Assembly (NCBI RefSeq): GCF_000012625.1
Contig: NC_007516.1
Span: forward strand, 62,001 to 126,000
Direction of reading: 5' to 3'
Source of the DNA: Synechococcus sp. CC9605
GTDB lineage: Bacteria; Cyanobacteriota; Cyanobacteriia; PCC-6307; Cyanobiaceae
Length of the DNA: 64,000 nt
In this document: positions 51,069-62,815 of the stretch, one piece after another
Layout: each line of letters begins with the position of its first letter
Position numbering within the stretch: the stretch's first letter is position 1
The notes under the pieces: model-generated
Seen by the model: only the letters and a program-made list of their open reading frames with translations
Database searches by the model: none
Told to the model about the DNA's origin: nothing
Program-made: the position numbers and the translations under genes

Positions 51069-52709
51069 TTGAGCGGTCCCGGCACAGTGCTGGTGGAGCG
51101 TTACCGCCTGGAGGAGCGGCTGAGTGGGCCAGACCCGTTGCGGGGATCTCTCTGGCGCGCGGTGGATGTGATGGCCGGTGATCTGCCTGTGGCCATGCGC
51201 CAGTTGCAGCTCCCTGCCGCCAAGGCCCGTTTCAAGGAAGTCTGGCCGCAGTTGCAGTCGTTGCTGCATCCTCAGCTGCCCCGTTGCCGTGAGCTGTTGG
51301 AGGTCGATGGGGACCTCTGGCTCCTTCGCGACTGGCAGGACGGCGTCTCCTACGACGACCTGCTGCGTCAAAAGCGCTTCGGGCCTGCGGAGGTGTTGAC
51401 GCTGCTGCGCCAGCTCCTGCCGGTTCTGGAGTTGTTGCATGGCGGCGGCCTGGTGCATGGCGACGTGAATCCTGGCCATCTGATGAGCTGCCGGTGTGAT
51501 GGCCTGCCTGTGCTCCTGGACGGTGGCAGGCTGCAGCGGCAGGGTGCCCCTGAAGAGGCTGAAGGCTGGGGGGACCTGCATGACTTGGGTCACACCGCCC
51601 TGATGTTGCTCAGCGGGTCGGCAAGCCATGAGGAGGGCTGGCCCGAGGGCCTGGAGTTGGACTCGGGATTCCGTCAGGTGCTTGAGCGCCTGCTCTCGGA
51701 CCAGCCGGAGCACTCTTTTGGGCAGGCTTCTGAGGTGCTGCAGGCCTTGGAGTCGGTTGTGTTGCCCGCGTCCGAGCCGGTCCCGGATCTCACTGTTGCG
51801 CCGCGAGCCAGACGGGCGAGGGACCGCGAGCAAGGCGCTGAGGGTCGCCTCTGGCCTGTTGTGGGAGTGCTTGCCCTGTCGGCGTTGGTGGGTTCCGCCA
51901 TCGGCTGGTTTTTGTTCCCGCGCAGCTCCACCCCCGCCACGGCCCCCCGCACCACTCCTGATCGGGCAACTCAGCAGCCAGCCGTCAGCTTCCCGCAGGA
52001 GGAGCTGGATCAACACCAGCAATTGTTCAGTCGGCTTAGGGCTCTTCAGGTGGATCGCGGCTGGTTTCTTCAGCTGGTGGATGCCAGTCAACTCAGCTCG
52101 GAGTCGTTGGAAAACCGGTCGATACGAAGGGTTTGGGCCGGCATGGCAGAGCAATGGCTGCCCCGGATTGAGCAGCTAGCTCCGACAATCCGGCGCCGAC
52201 TGGGTCGTCTCAGCGATGGGGACTGGCAGCCGCCGCGTGAGGCGCTGTTGAAACAGGGCGTTCATCCGCGGGTCGTCGAGCATCTGGTGAGTGCTGGAGC
52301 CCAGGATCTGCTGCTGGTCACCATGCGGGGCCGGAAACCCGCCGACCCCTTTCTTCAGCTCTGGATTGCAGCGGCGATTCAGAGCCTTGATGACGTTGAG
52401 ATCGTGCGGCTCAAAGCGCGTCCGCTTGAACCCACCAACACGTCGTTGCCTATCCCCGCCGGTGGCGCGCGTTTAGTGCTGGTGGAGGCTCCAGCAGGTG
52501 ATGCCGTGGCCCTGGGCATCAACGGCACAACGCTGATGCAGATGATGGTTTTCGGTGCCAACGGGCAGGTGGTGAAGGAGCGGGGTCCCCTGCGGGTGAC
52601 TCGGATTGCTGCGGAAGCGGGCTCGCCGCTGCAGGTGTTGGTCACCAACGAAGGGGTTTCTTCGAGTCTGTTCACCCTGTCCTGTCGGGCAGATCCGCTC
52701 GATCAGTAG
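51069..52709 (+). CDS. Membrane protein kinase-like protein, probably atypical or inactive
   Basis: The 546-residue protein has an N-terminal kinase-like domain (about residues 9-230), one membrane helix ([22 protein letters not shown]) and a roughly 230-residue C-terminal region. The kinase part departs from the canon: VAMRQL where VAVK is expected, [10 protein letters not shown] for the HRDxxxxN loop and DGG for DFG. The catalytic and Mg-binding Asp remain, but the ATP Lys is Arg. It may be a pseudokinase. The start is TTG at 51069 or GTG at 51087. It is divergent from egtB by 68-80 bp. Confidence 0.75.
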   Translation: MSGPGTVLVERYRLEERLSGPDPLRGSLWRAVDVMAGDLPVAMRQLQLPAAKARFKEVWPQLQSLLHPQLPRCRELLEVDGDLWLLRDWQDGVSYDDLLRQKRFGPAEVLTLLRQLLPVLELLHGGGLVHGDVNPGHLMSCRCDGLPVLLDGGRLQRQGAPEEAEGWGDLHDLGHTALMLLSGSASHEEGWPEGLELDSGFRQVLERLLSDQPEHSFGQASEVLQALESVVLPASEPVPDLTVAPRARRARDREQGAEGRLWPVVGVLALSALVGSAIGWFLFPRSSTPATAPRTTPDRATQQPAVSFPQEELDQHQQLFSRLRALQVDRGWFLQLVDASQLSSESLENRSIRRVWAGMAEQWLPRIEQLAPTIRRRLGRLSDGDWQPPREALLKQGVHPRVVEHLVSAGAQDLLLVTMRGRKPADPFLQLWIAAAIQSLDDVEIVRLKARPLEPTNTSLPIPAGGARLVLVEAPAGDAVALGINGTTLMQMMVFGANGQVVKERGPLRVTRIAAEAGSPLQVLVTNEGVSSSLFTLSCRADPLDQ

Positions 52710-53203
52710 CGCTCCATCGCTGCTTTCACATCTTTCTTGGATTGCTTTTCCTTTTCAGCAGCGCGCTTATCGTGCAACTTCCGGCCTTTGCCCAGCCCGA
52801 TGGTGAGCTTGATCCACGAACCCTTGAGCTGGAGGCTTAGCGGGATCAGCGTCAGTCCTTTCTGATCCACCAAGCCGCGAAACTTGTCGATCTCACGGCG
52901 GTGGGCCAGCAGTTTGCGGGTGCGCAGCGGGTCGTGGTTGAAGTAGTTGCCGGCGTGGGTGTGGGGTGAGATGTGCACGTTGTGCAATTGCAGTTCCCCA
53001 TTGCGGATCAAGCAGAAGCCATCGCGCAGGTTGGCCTTGCCGTTGCGGATCGACTTCACCTCGGTCCCTACAAGCTCGATACCAGTTTCCAGGGTTTCGA
53101 GAATCTCGTACTGGTGACGGGCCTGACGGTTGTCCGCCAGCATCCGATTGGCGGCGGCCCGTGCCGCAGCAGCGGCCGCTTTTTTCGCTCCTCCCTTGGC
53201 CAT
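52703..53203 (-). CDS. smpB: SsrA-binding protein SmpB
   Basis: Escorts tmRNA to stalled ribosomes for trans-translation. The 166-residue protein has the OB-fold block [22 protein letters not shown], the [20 protein letters not shown] block and the basic C-terminal tail ([16 protein letters not shown]...). Before this comes an Ala/Lys-rich extension ([20 protein letters not shown]) of about 20 residues. The ATG at 53203 is used. The tail overlaps the kinase-like gene by 7 bp. It is divergent from ruvB (50 bp). Confidence 0.96.
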   Translation of the reverse strand: MAKGGAKKAAAAAARAAANRMLADNRQARHQYEILETLETGIELVGTEVKSIRNGKANLRDGFCLIRNGELQLHNVHISPHTHAGNYFNHDPLRTRKLLAHRREIDKFRGLVDQKGLTLIPLSLQLKGSWIKLTIGLGKGRKLHDKRAAEKEKQSKKDVKAAMERY

Positions 53204-53253
53204 GGCTGCGACTGCGTCTTCCGACCCTATCCAGGTCTGGGTACCCTGCCCGC

Positions 53254-54300
53254 ATGGCGATTGTCTCCTCCAGCTCCGGTCGCAAGCCACCCCGCCGCCC
53301 CGAAGCGCTAATGGATCCTCAGCAGGCCCCTGAAGAGGTGGTGAGTCGGCCGGAAGACAAGCTTCGTCCCCAGCGCTTGGACGACTACATCGGTCAGAGC
53401 GAGCTCAAGCAGGTGCTAGGCATTGCAGTGCAAGCGGCACTTGGCCGCGGCGATGCCCTCGATCATGTGTTGCTCTATGGCCCGCCGGGTTTGGGCAAAA
53501 CCACCATGGCCATGGTGTTGGCCGAAGAAATGGGGGTGCATTGCAAGGTCACCAGTGCACCGGCCTTGGAACGCCCGCGCGACATCGTTGGGTTGTTGGT
53601 CAACCTGCAGCCCCGTGATCTGCTGTTCATTGACGAGATTCATCGCCTGAGTCGGGTGGCGGAGGAGCTGCTCTATCCGGCGATGGAAGACCGTCGCCTC
53701 GATCTCACCGTGGGCAAGGGCAGCACAGCACGAACCCGTTCTCTTGATCTACCGCCGTTCACCCTGGTGGGGGCCACCACCCGCGCCGGATCGCTGAGCT
53801 CCCCGCTGAGGGACCGGTTTGGCCTGATCCAGCGGTTGGAGTTCTACGGCCAGGGCGACCTGGAAGCGATCGTCGAGCGCACAGCCGGGCTGATCGGGGT
53901 CACCCTCACACCGCAGGCCCGCAGCAGCATTGCGGCCTCCTGTCGCGGCACGCCACGGATCGCTAACCGGTTGCTACGTCGGGTGCGGGATGTGGCGAGT
54001 GTGCGAGGCGGTGGCGGTGGGGCCATCAATCAGGCCTTGGTGGGCGAGGCCCTGAGCCTGCACCGTGTGGATCATCGGGGCCTCGATGCAAGCGATCGGC
54101 GTTTGCTGCAGCTGCTGATCGACCACCACGGTGGTGGCCCTGTGGGCCTGGAGACTCTGGCGGCGGCCCTTGGCGACGATCCCGTCACCCTGGAGACCGT
54201 GGTGGAGCCGTTTTTGATGCAACAGGGGTTGCTGATGCGCACCCCCCGCGGCCGGATGGTCACGGATGCTGCCCGCAGTCATCTGGCCGAGGCGGCATGA
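53254..54300 (+). CDS. ruvB: Holliday junction branch migration helicase RuvB
   Basis: Hexameric AAA+ motor for Holliday junctions. The 348-residue protein has Walker [11 protein letters not shown], Walker [13 protein letters not shown], the sensor [18 protein letters not shown] and the C-terminal winged helix ending [16 protein letters not shown]. The ATG at 53254 gives MAIVSSSSG, with a slightly longer N-terminus than usual. It overlaps the next gene by 4 bp. Confidence 0.97.
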   Translation: MAIVSSSSGRKPPRRPEALMDPQQAPEEVVSRPEDKLRPQRLDDYIGQSELKQVLGIAVQAALGRGDALDHVLLYGPPGLGKTTMAMVLAEEMGVHCKVTSAPALERPRDIVGLLVNLQPRDLLFIDEIHRLSRVAEELLYPAMEDRRLDLTVGKGSTARTRSLDLPPFTLVGATTRAGSLSSPLRDRFGLIQRLEFYGQGDLEAIVERTAGLIGVTLTPQARSSIAASCRGTPRIANRLLRRVRDVASVRGGGGGAINQALVGEALSLHRVDHRGLDASDRRLLQLLIDHHGGGPVGLETLAAALGDDPVTLETVVEPFLMQQGLLMRTPRGRMVTDAARSHLAEAA

Positions 54301-55061
54301 ACCGGTTTCTCGTCCTGTTGATGAGTTTGGTGCTGGCCCTGCCAGTGCAGGCCCTCGATCTGCAGGGGCTTTATGAGCAGGCGCTGACGGCAAGCCGTCA
54401 GGGGGATTTTGTGGAGGCGTTGCCCCTCTGGGACAGCTATCTGGAGCAGGTTCCAGAGGATGCAGCAGCGCTGAGCAATCGCGGCAATGTGCGTTTGGCC
54501 CTGGGGGATTTGTCTGGGGCGATCGAAGACCAGAGCGCCTCGATTGTGCTGGCACCGGAGGAAAGCGACCCGCATCTGAACCGGGGCACGGCAGAAGAGG
54601 CGCTTCAGGACTGGTCCGCAGCAGCGGACGACTATCTCTGGATACTGGAGCGCGATCCGCAGGATGCCTCGGCCCTCTACAACCTGGCCAATGTGCGTGG
54701 CTCGCAAGGGGACTGGCCTGAGGCGCGAGAGCTTTATGGCCAGGCTGCTCTCGCCCGCCCCGGCTTCGCCATGGCCCGCTCCAGCGAGGCGCTGGCGGCC
54801 TGGCAAACAGGGGATCTCGACTGGGCGGAGGCGGAATTGCGCAAACTGATCCGTCGCTATCCCTTGTTCGCCGATGCTCGGGCGGCCCTCAGTGGCCTGC
54901 TCTGGCGCCAAGGATCCAGTGGTGAAGCCGAAAGCCACTGGGCCGCGGCGGCCGGGCTGGATCAGCGTTACCGCCAGGCCGACTGGCTGCAGCAGGTGCG
55001 CCGCTGGCCACCGCAACCGACGGAGGATCTGATGGCGTTCCTGGCCCTGGAGGCGTCCTGA
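54297..55061 (+). CDS. Exported TPR protein, unknown function
   Basis: The 254-residue protein has a clear signal peptide ([19 protein letters not shown]) and then several TPR-type helical pairs ([63 protein letters not shown]). TPR proteins act as scaffolds; periplasmic or lumenal placement is predicted. Homologous TPR proteins occur in cyanobacteria and plastids, but the role here is unknown. It is translationally coupled to ruvB and one base from the M20 gene. Confidence 0.85.
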   Translation: MNRFLVLLMSLVLALPVQALDLQGLYEQALTASRQGDFVEALPLWDSYLEQVPEDAAALSNRGNVRLALGDLSGAIEDQSASIVLAPEESDPHLNRGTAEEALQDWSAAADDYLWILERDPQDASALYNLANVRGSQGDWPEARELYGQAALARPGFAMARSSEALAAWQTGDLDWAEAELRKLIRRYPLFADARAALSGLLWRQGSSGEAESHWAAAAGLDQRYRQADWLQQVRRWPPQPTEDLMAFLALEAS

Positions 55062-55062
55062 G

Positions 55063-56244
55063 ATGACCCAAGCGGCGTCCCTGTCCGATCGACTCAGCCG
55101 TGAGATGCCTGAGCTTCTGGAGCTGCGCCGGCATCTGCATGCCCACCCTGAACTCAGCGGTGAGGAACACCAGACCGCCGCCCTGGTCGCCGGTGAACTG
55201 CGTCAGCTGGGCTGGCGGGTCCGAGAGGGGGTTGGCCGCACGGGCCTGGTGGCCGAATTGGGGCCTGGCCACGGCCCCACAGTGGGCTTGCGGGTGGACA
55301 TGGATGCCCTGCCCGTAGAGGAGCGCACCGGTCTGAGCTATGCCTCCACCCGCCAGGGTCTGATGCATGCCTGTGGCCACGATCTGCACACCTGCACGGG
55401 CCTTGGTGTCGCACGCTTGCTGGCGCAGGAGCCCCACTTAGGGGCTCGAGTGCGGCTGCTGTTTCAACCCGCCGAAGAGTTGGCACAGGGGGCGGTGTGG
55501 ATGAGGGATGCGGGGGCGGTGGAGGGTCTCGATGCGTTGTACGGCGTGCATGTGGTGCCGAATCTGCCGGTGGGCACGGTGGGGATCCGGCGGGGCTGTC
55601 TCACGGCGGCGGCCGGAGAGCTGGAGATCCTGGTGCAGGGAGAAGGTGGCCATGGTGCCCGTCCCCATCAGTCGGTGGATGCGGTTTGGCTGGCGGCTCG
55701 GGTGATCACAGAGCTTCAACAGACCATCGCCCGTCGCTTGGACGCCTTACAGCCGGTTGTGATCAGTTTCGGCAAGGTGGAGGGCGGTCGCGCCTTCAAC
55801 GTGATCGCCGATCAGGTGCGTTTGCTAGGCACGGTGCGCTGTCTGGATCTGCAGCAGCACGCTCAGTTGCCGGCTTGGATTGATGAGACGGTGCAGGGAA
55901 TCTGTGCCAGTGGAGGGGGTACGGCTTTGGTGAATTACCGCTGCATTGCACCACCGGTGCACAACGATCCGCAGCTCACGACCTTGCTCGAACGCTGTGC
56001 GGTGGAGTGCCTGGGGCGCGACAAGGTGCTGCCGGTGGAGCAGCCCTCCCTGGGGGCGGAAGACTTTGCTGAGCTGCTTCGGGATGTGCCGGGAATGATG
56101 GTGCGGCTGGGTGTGGCCGGGCCCGAGGGGTGTGCGCCGCTGCACAACGGAGCGTTCGCACTGGAGGAAGACGCCCTCGGTGTTGGCATTGCGGTTCTCA
56201 CGGCCACCGTGCTGGCGTGGATCACGGAGAACACCTCGGCATGA
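55063..56244 (+). CDS. M20-family amidohydrolase (IAA-amino acid/hippurate hydrolase type)
   Basis: The 393-residue metallohydrolase has metal-binding blocks MHACGHDLHTCTGLG (the usual CGHDxH) and VGLRVDMDALPV, the FQPAEEL motif, the lid segment GEGGHGARPHQSVDAV and the C-terminal SLGAEDFAELL with the last metal ligand. Substrates in this family are acylated amino acids, and in cyanobacteria none is established. It lies between a TPR gene and a small membrane protein gene in a tight run of same-strand genes. Confidence 0.93.
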   Translation: MTQAASLSDRLSREMPELLELRRHLHAHPELSGEEHQTAALVAGELRQLGWRVREGVGRTGLVAELGPGHGPTVGLRVDMDALPVEERTGLSYASTRQGLMHACGHDLHTCTGLGVARLLAQEPHLGARVRLLFQPAEELAQGAVWMRDAGAVEGLDALYGVHVVPNLPVGTVGIRRGCLTAAAGELEILVQGEGGHGARPHQSVDAVWLAARVITELQQTIARRLDALQPVVISFGKVEGGRAFNVIADQVRLLGTVRCLDLQQHAQLPAWIDETVQGICASGGGTALVNYRCIAPPVHNDPQLTTLLERCAVECLGRDKVLPVEQPSLGAEDFAELLRDVPGMMVRLGVAGPEGCAPLHNGAFALEEDALGVGIAVLTATVLAWITENTSA

Positions 56245-56468
56245 ACCAACGTCGTGCGGTGATTTGGGTTTCCCTCGGGGCTCCATTACTGATCCTGCTC
56301 GCGTTGCTGGCCACAAACCAGCGCCAGGGCAAGGACCGGGTGCAGGTGTTGCCCGCCATCTTGGTGGGTTCGGGTCTGATCATCAGCAGCGCTCTCGGTC
56401 GGCAGCGTCGCCGCGCCAGGCTGTTAGCTGATCTTCAACGGGCGCGCACCCCCGGCAGCAACCCATGA
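56241..56468 (+). CDS. Small membrane protein, unknown function
   Basis: A 75-residue protein with two hydrophobic helices (VIWVSLGAPLLILLALLA and VLPAILVGSGLIISSALG) and a basic end (GRQRRRARLL). Its ATG overlaps the M20 stop (ATGA) and its stop overlaps the HEAT gene start by 4 bp, which supports real translation. No known family recognised. Confidence 0.7.
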   Translation: MNQRRAVIWVSLGAPLLILLALLATNQRQGKDRVQVLPAILVGSGLIISSALGRQRRRARLLADLQRARTPGSNP

Positions 56469-57079
56469 GCGAGAACGATCCCCATCGTCCTGATCTCGAG
56501 GCGGTGCGCCAGGCCATTGCCAGTGGAGATCCGGTGAAGGCGATGCCGGCGATCACACAGCTCCGCCATTGCTCGGACGCTGAGGCGGTGCCGTTGCTGG
56601 TGCTGGGCACGGAGCAGAAGCCTTTCCTAGTGCGTTCCTTGAGCTGCAGTGGATTGGGCTACAAGCGCACCGAACAGGGCTGGACCGTCCTGAGTGCGTT
56701 GATCACTGCTGATGAAGACCCCAATGTGCGGGCCGAGGCAGCCAATGCTCTGGCCAGCTACGGGGTGGATCGGGCCTGGCCCTTGCTGCGTTCGGCCTTC
56801 GAGGCCGATGCCGCCTGGCTGGTGCGCTGCAGCATTCTTTCTGCCCTGGCGGAACAGCCCGGCATTGATCTGGGTTGGTTGCTGGAGTTGGCCACCATGG
56901 CAATCGCTGATGCTGATGCGATCGTGCGGGTGAGTGGAGCTGAGATCCTCAGTCGAATCGTGCGGGAGGGGGGCGCCGATCCCAGCGCTGTGCAGGCCAG
57001 AGGCTTGTTGCAATCTCTGCAGCAGGACAGCGATCACCGGGTGGTGGCTGCGGTGCTCAATGGGTTGCAAGCCAGCTGA
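56465..57079 (+). CDS. HEAT-repeat protein
   Basis: The 204-residue protein consists of HEAT-like helical repeats (DPNVRAEAANALASYGVDRAWPLL, AWLVRCSILSALAEQPGIDLGWLL, DAIVRVSGAEILSRIV, DHRVVAAVLNGLQ). In cyanobacteria such proteins include phycobilin lyase subunits and NblB-like proteins, but the pattern is too general to assign a partner. The 5' neighbour overlaps by 4 bp; a small hairpin and the thiC riboswitch follow. Confidence 0.85.
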   Translation: MSENDPHRPDLEAVRQAIASGDPVKAMPAITQLRHCSDAEAVPLLVLGTEQKPFLVRSLSCSGLGYKRTEQGWTVLSALITADEDPNVRAEAANALASYGVDRAWPLLRSAFEADAAWLVRCSILSALAEQPGIDLGWLLELATMAIADADAIVRVSGAEILSRIVREGGADPSAVQARGLLQSLQQDSDHRVVAAVLNGLQAS

Positions 57080-57087
57080 ACGGTTCT

Positions 57088-58666
<1,579 letters not shown>

Positions 58667-58690
58667 TTGCCTGCTTGCAATCAGATGGCA

Positions 58691-58721
58691 GCCCGGCGTC
58701 CGTTAGGACGTCTGGCTTTTT
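58691..58721 (+). terminator. Rho-independent terminator of thiC
   Basis: An 11-base imperfect stem, GCCCGGCGTCC and GGACGTCTGGC, with loop GTTA is followed by TTTTT. It begins 25 bp after the thiC stop. Confidence 0.85.
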
Positions 58722-58751
58722 GGTGTAAGGCCATTGGTTGGGTTGGTGGCA

Positions 58752-58783
58752 TAAAAAAGAACCCCCTGCCGAAGCAGGAGGCC
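58752..58783 (-). terminator. Rho-independent terminator of transketolase gene
   Basis: On the minus strand, CCTCCTGC-TTCG-GCAGGGGG forms a stem with a UUCG tetraloop and ends in TTCTTTTTT. It is 24 bp past the tkt stop, back to back with the thiC terminator on the other strand. Confidence 0.85.
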
Positions 58784-58806
58784 TTGTTGTTGAAGTGTTC
58801 TGGCGA

Positions 58807-60816
58807 TCAGCCGAGCAGAGCCTTGGCTTTGGCCACCACGTTCTCCACTGTGAAACCGAATTCCTTGAGGCAGGTGCCGCCGGGGGCGGAAGCGCCGAAG
58901 CGGTTCATGGTCACGCTGTCGCCATCGAGGCCGATGAAACGGTGCCAGCCGAAGGATTCAGCGGCTTCCACCACCATGCGCTTGCGCGCGGCGTTGGGGA
59001 GCACCTCTTCCTTGTAGGCGTCGGTCTGCTCGTCGAACAGCTCGACGCAGGGCATCGACACTACGCGCACCTTCTTGCCTTCGGCGGTGAGCTGCTTGGC
59101 GGCCTGGACGCAGAGATCAAGCTCGGTGCCGGTGCCGATCAGGATCAGATCAGGGGTGCCGGCGCAATCTTCAAGCACGTAACCGCCGAGGGCCACCTTG
59201 TCGATCGAGGAGTTGGCCTGGTTGGCCATGCCTTGGCGGCTGAGGCAGAGGGAGCTGGGGCGCTTGCGGTTCTGGATGGCCACCTTGTAGGCACCGCTGG
59301 TCTCATTGCCGTCGCCAGGGCGGAACACCAGCATGTTCGGCATCGCCCGCAGGGAGGGGATGGTTTCGATTGGCTGGTGGGTTGGGCCGTCTTCGCCAAC
59401 ACCGATGGAGTCGTGGGTCAACACATAAATCACACCCAGCTCACTCAGGGCTGAAAGGCGCATGGAACCGCGCATGTAGTCGGCGAAGACCAGGAAGGTG
59501 CCGCCGTAGGGGATCAAGCCGCTGTTGTGGTAAGCGATGCCGTTGAGGATGGCGGCCATGGCGTGCTCGCGCACACCGAAGTGCAGGTAGCGCTTCTCGG
59601 GGCTGCTGGCTTGATAAGAGCCGGTTTCACCCTTGATGTCCGTGTAGTTGGAGTGGGTGAGGTCAGCGGAGCCGCCGATCAGTTCGGGCAGGTTGGGGCC
59701 CAGAGCACCAAGGCAGATCTGGGAGTGCTTGCGGGTGGCCAGGCCACCGTCTTCGGGGGTGTAGGTGGGCAGTTCCTTGTCCCAACCCTCGGGCAGCTCA
59801 CCGCGCAGCATCCGCTCGAACTCGGCGGCTTCGGTGGGGTACTTGGTGCGGTAAGTGGCCAGGGTCTGGTTCCACTCGGCCTCGAGGCTGGCGCCGCGGT
59901 CGATGGCCTGGCGGAACTGGTCGTAGGCGTCCTGGGGAATTTCGAAGGGGGCGTAGTCCCAACCCAGTTGCTGACGGGTCAGAGCGGCTTCCTCTTCACC
60001 CAGGGCAGCACCGTGGACACCGGCGGTATCGGCCTTGTTGGGGGAGCCGTAGCCGATGGTGGTGGTCACCTTGATGATCGATGGCTTGTCGGTCACGGCC
60101 TTGGCCGCTTCGATCGCATTGGCGATGGCATCCACATCGGTGTTGCCTTCGGCCACGTGCTGAACGTGCCAGCCGTAGGCCTCGTAGCGCTTCAGCACGT
60201 CCTCGGTGAAGGACACGTCGGTGCGGCCGTCGATGGTGATGCTGTTGTCGTCGTACAGGGCGATCAGCTTGCCCAGCTTCAGGTGACCGGCCAGGGAGGC
60301 AGCTTCGGAGGACACACCCTCCTGATTGCAGCCGTCGCCCATGATCACGTAGGTGTAGTGATCCACCACGGTGGCGTCGGCCTTGTTGAACTTGGCCGCC
60401 AGGTGGGATTCAGCGATGGCCAGGCCCACAGCGTTGGAGATGCCGGCACCCAGGGGGCCCGTAGTTACTTCAACGCCGGGAGTTTCGAAGGTTTCGGGGT
60501 GGCCCGGAGTCTTGGAGCCCCACTGGCGGAACTGCTTGATGTCCTCAATGGACACTGAGTCGTAACCGGTGAGGTGCAGCAGTGCGTAGAGCAGCATGCA
60601 GCCGTGACCGGCGGACAGAACGAAGCGGTCGCGGTTGAACCACTTGGGGTTCTTCGGGTTGTGATTGAGGAACTTGTCCCAGAGCGCATAACCCATGGGT
60701 GCGCAGCCCATCGGCAGGCCGGGGTGACCGCTGTTGGACTTGTTGATGGCGTCGACAGCCAGCATCCGAATGCTGTTGATGCAGAGCGTGTCGAGTGACG
60801 CGGGCGCAGCGACCAT
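58807..60816 (-). CDS. tkt: Transketolase
   Basis: TPP enzyme of the Calvin cycle and pentose phosphate pathway, transferring two-carbon units. The 669-residue protein has the Mg/TPP motif [13 protein letters not shown], the GHPGLPMG N-terminal block, the [13 protein letters not shown] and [16 protein letters not shown] blocks and the [16 protein letters not shown] segment. It lies 54 bp after fabF on the same strand, a gene order (acpP-fabF-tkt) seen in other cyanobacteria. Confidence 0.97.
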   Translation of the reverse strand: MVAAPASLDTLCINSIRMLAVDAINKSNSGHPGLPMGCAPMGYALWDKFLNHNPKNPKWFNRDRFVLSAGHGCMLLYALLHLTGYDSVSIEDIKQFRQWGSKTPGHPETFETPGVEVTTGPLGAGISNAVGLAIAESHLAAKFNKADATVVDHYTYVIMGDGCNQEGVSSEAASLAGHLKLGKLIALYDDNSITIDGRTDVSFTEDVLKRYEAYGWHVQHVAEGNTDVDAIANAIEAAKAVTDKPSIIKVTTTIGYGSPNKADTAGVHGAALGEEEAALTRQQLGWDYAPFEIPQDAYDQFRQAIDRGASLEAEWNQTLATYRTKYPTEAAEFERMLRGELPEGWDKELPTYTPEDGGLATRKHSQICLGALGPNLPELIGGSADLTHSNYTDIKGETGSYQASSPEKRYLHFGVREHAMAAILNGIAYHNSGLIPYGGTFLVFADYMRGSMRLSALSELGVIYVLTHDSIGVGEDGPTHQPIETIPSLRAMPNMLVFRPGDGNETSGAYKVAIQNRKRPSSLCLSRQGMANQANSSIDKVALGGYVLEDCAGTPDLILIGTGTELDLCVQAAKQLTAEGKKVRVVSMPCVELFDEQTDAYKEEVLPNAARKRMVVEAAESFGWHRFIGLDGDSVTMNRFGASAPGGTCLKEFGFTVENVVAKAKALLG

Positions 60817-60870
60817 GGTGTTAAGAGGAAAAGTTGAAGCGATTTTGACGCACGGCGTGAGCCTGGAGGC

Positions 60871-62118
60871 TCAGCTGGCGCGTTTGAAAGCCAGGCAGAC
60901 GTTGTGGCCGCCGAAGCCAAAGGAGTTGGACAAGACGGTTCCTAGTGTCTGATCCCGTGCCTCATTGGGCACGACATCCAGATCACAGTCGGGATCCGGG
61001 GTGGTGTGGTTGATCGTGGGAGGCACGACTCCGTGTTGCAGAGCCAGCACGCAGGCCACGGCTTCGATGCCGCCGGAGCCACCCAGCAGGTGACCGGTCA
61101 TCGATTTGGTGGAGCTCACGGGAATCTGCAGAGCCCTTTCGCCCAAGGCAGCTTTGATTGCCGAGGTTTCGTTCTTGTCGTTCGCCGGGGTGCTCGTGCC
61201 GTGGGCGTTGACGTAGTCGATTTCGTACGGATCAATGCCGCCATCGGCCAGGGCCAGGCGCATGGCCTCAGCACCACCGACGCCGCCGGGCGTGGGTGAG
61301 GTGATGTGGTGCGCGTCGCAGGTCATGCCGTAACCCACAACTTCGCCAAGGATCGTGGCGCCACGGGCCTGGGCATGCTCGAGCTTTTCGAGCACCAGGA
61401 CCCCGGCACCCTCCCCGATCACGAAGCCGTCGCGCTCTTTATCGAAGGGACGGCTAGCCGTAGCTGGATCGTCGTTGCGGAAGGATAGGGCTTTTGCGCT
61501 GGCGAAGCCGGCTACTCCCAGGGGAGTGATCGCTGATTCGGCGCCACCGCACACCATGGCGTCGGCCTTGCCCAGCTGCAGCAGCCGGAAGGCATCGCCA
61601 ACGGCATTGGAGCCGGCAGCACAGGCGGTGGCCACCGCGGAACTGGGACCCTTGGTGCCCAGAGCAATGGCGGCAAGGCCTGTGGCCATGTTGGGGATCA
61701 TCATCGGCACCGTGAACGGGCTCACCCGTCCAGGGCCTTTGCCCTCCAACACATGGGCCTGCGTCTCCATCGTCAGCAGACCGCCGACGCCGGAGCCGAT
61801 GATCGTGCCAATCCGATCCGCATTTGCTTCGTTGATCTCAAGGCCGGCATGGGCCACAGCCTGTTTGGCTGCCACCACGCCGAACTTGCAGAATCGATCC
61901 CAGCGCTTGGCTTCCTTCGGTTCGATGAAGCCGGACGGATCGAAATCCTTCACCTCCGCCGCGAAGCGGCAGGCGTGTGCGGATGCATCGAACAGGGTGA
62001 TGGCGTCCACTCCGTTGCTGCCGGAGGTGAGGCCGTTCCAGTAGTCCTGAACCGTGTTGCCGATCGGTGTGACCGCGCCGAGGCCGGTGATTACGACGCG
62101 ATGGAGACCATCCACCAT
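60871..62118 (-). CDS. fabF: 3-oxoacyl-ACP synthase II (KAS II)
   Basis: Condensing enzyme of fatty acid elongation. The 415-residue protein has the catalytic Cys in ATACAAGSNAVGDAF and the two His in YVNAHGTSTPANDKNET and TGHLLGGSGGIEA, plus the GSGVGGL and GFGGHNVCLAF blocks. It begins 8 bp after acpP, so the two are co-transcribed. Confidence 0.97.
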   Translation of the reverse strand: MVDGLHRVVITGLGAVTPIGNTVQDYWNGLTSGSNGVDAITLFDASAHACRFAAEVKDFDPSGFIEPKEAKRWDRFCKFGVVAAKQAVAHAGLEINEANADRIGTIIGSGVGGLLTMETQAHVLEGKGPGRVSPFTVPMMIPNMATGLAAIALGTKGPSSAVATACAAGSNAVGDAFRLLQLGKADAMVCGGAESAITPLGVAGFASAKALSFRNDDPATASRPFDKERDGFVIGEGAGVLVLEKLEHAQARGATILGEVVGYGMTCDAHHITSPTPGGVGGAEAMRLALADGGIDPYEIDYVNAHGTSTPANDKNETSAIKAALGERALQIPVSSTKSMTGHLLGGSGGIEAVACVLALQHGVVPPTINHTTPDPDCDLDVVPNEARDQTLGTVLSNSFGFGGHNVCLAFKRAS

Positions 62119-62126
62119 TGCGTTGC

Positions 62127-62369
62127 TCAGGCCTGCTTGTCTTCGATGTATTTGACGGCGTCACCAACGGTGGTGATGCCCTCAGCTGCTTCGTCGGGGA
62201 TCTCGATGTCAAAGGCCTCTTCCAGGGCCATCACGAGTTCCACGGTGTCCAAAGAATCAGCTCCCAGATCATTCTGGAAGTTGGATTCGGGCTTCACTTC
62301 GCCGGAGTCAACACTCAGTTGCTCCGCAACGATTGAGCGCACCTTTTCGAGAATCGCTTCCTGGGACAT
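62127..62369 (-). CDS. acpP: Acyl carrier protein
   Basis: Carries the growing fatty acyl chain on phosphopantetheine. The 80-residue protein has the attachment Ser39 in [17 protein letters not shown]. The ATG at 62369 ([10 protein letters not shown]) is chosen over one 24 bases upstream. It is divergent from psaC across 146 bp, a stretch that should contain both promoters. Confidence 0.97.
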   Translation of the reverse strand: MSQEAILEKVRSIVAEQLSVDSGEVKPESNFQNDLGADSLDTVELVMALEEAFDIEIPDEAAEGITTVGDAVKYIEDKQA

Positions 62370-62371
62370 AG

Positions 62372-62761
<390 letters not shown>

Positions 62762-62787
62762 TCCGGCTCGTTTCACCTCATAAGCTC

Positions 62788-62814
62788 AGCCCGGCTTCAG
62801 CCGGGCTTTTCTTT
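62788..62814 (+). terminator. Rho-independent terminator of psaC
   Basis: AGCCCGGC (62788-62795) and GCCGGGCT (62800-62807) form a perfect 8-bp stem with loop TTCA, followed by TTTCTTTT. The run ends directly at the glmS start codon (62816). Confidence 0.9.
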
Positions 62815-62815
62815 T

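Noticed and set aside
58738-60558. Open frames antisense to transketolase
   Set aside because: Gly/Val/His-rich translations opposite tkt, with no independent support.
62762-62815. glmS ribozyme or leader upstream of glmS
   Set aside because: Only 54 bp separate psaC and glmS, filled by a terminator; far too short for the ribozyme.
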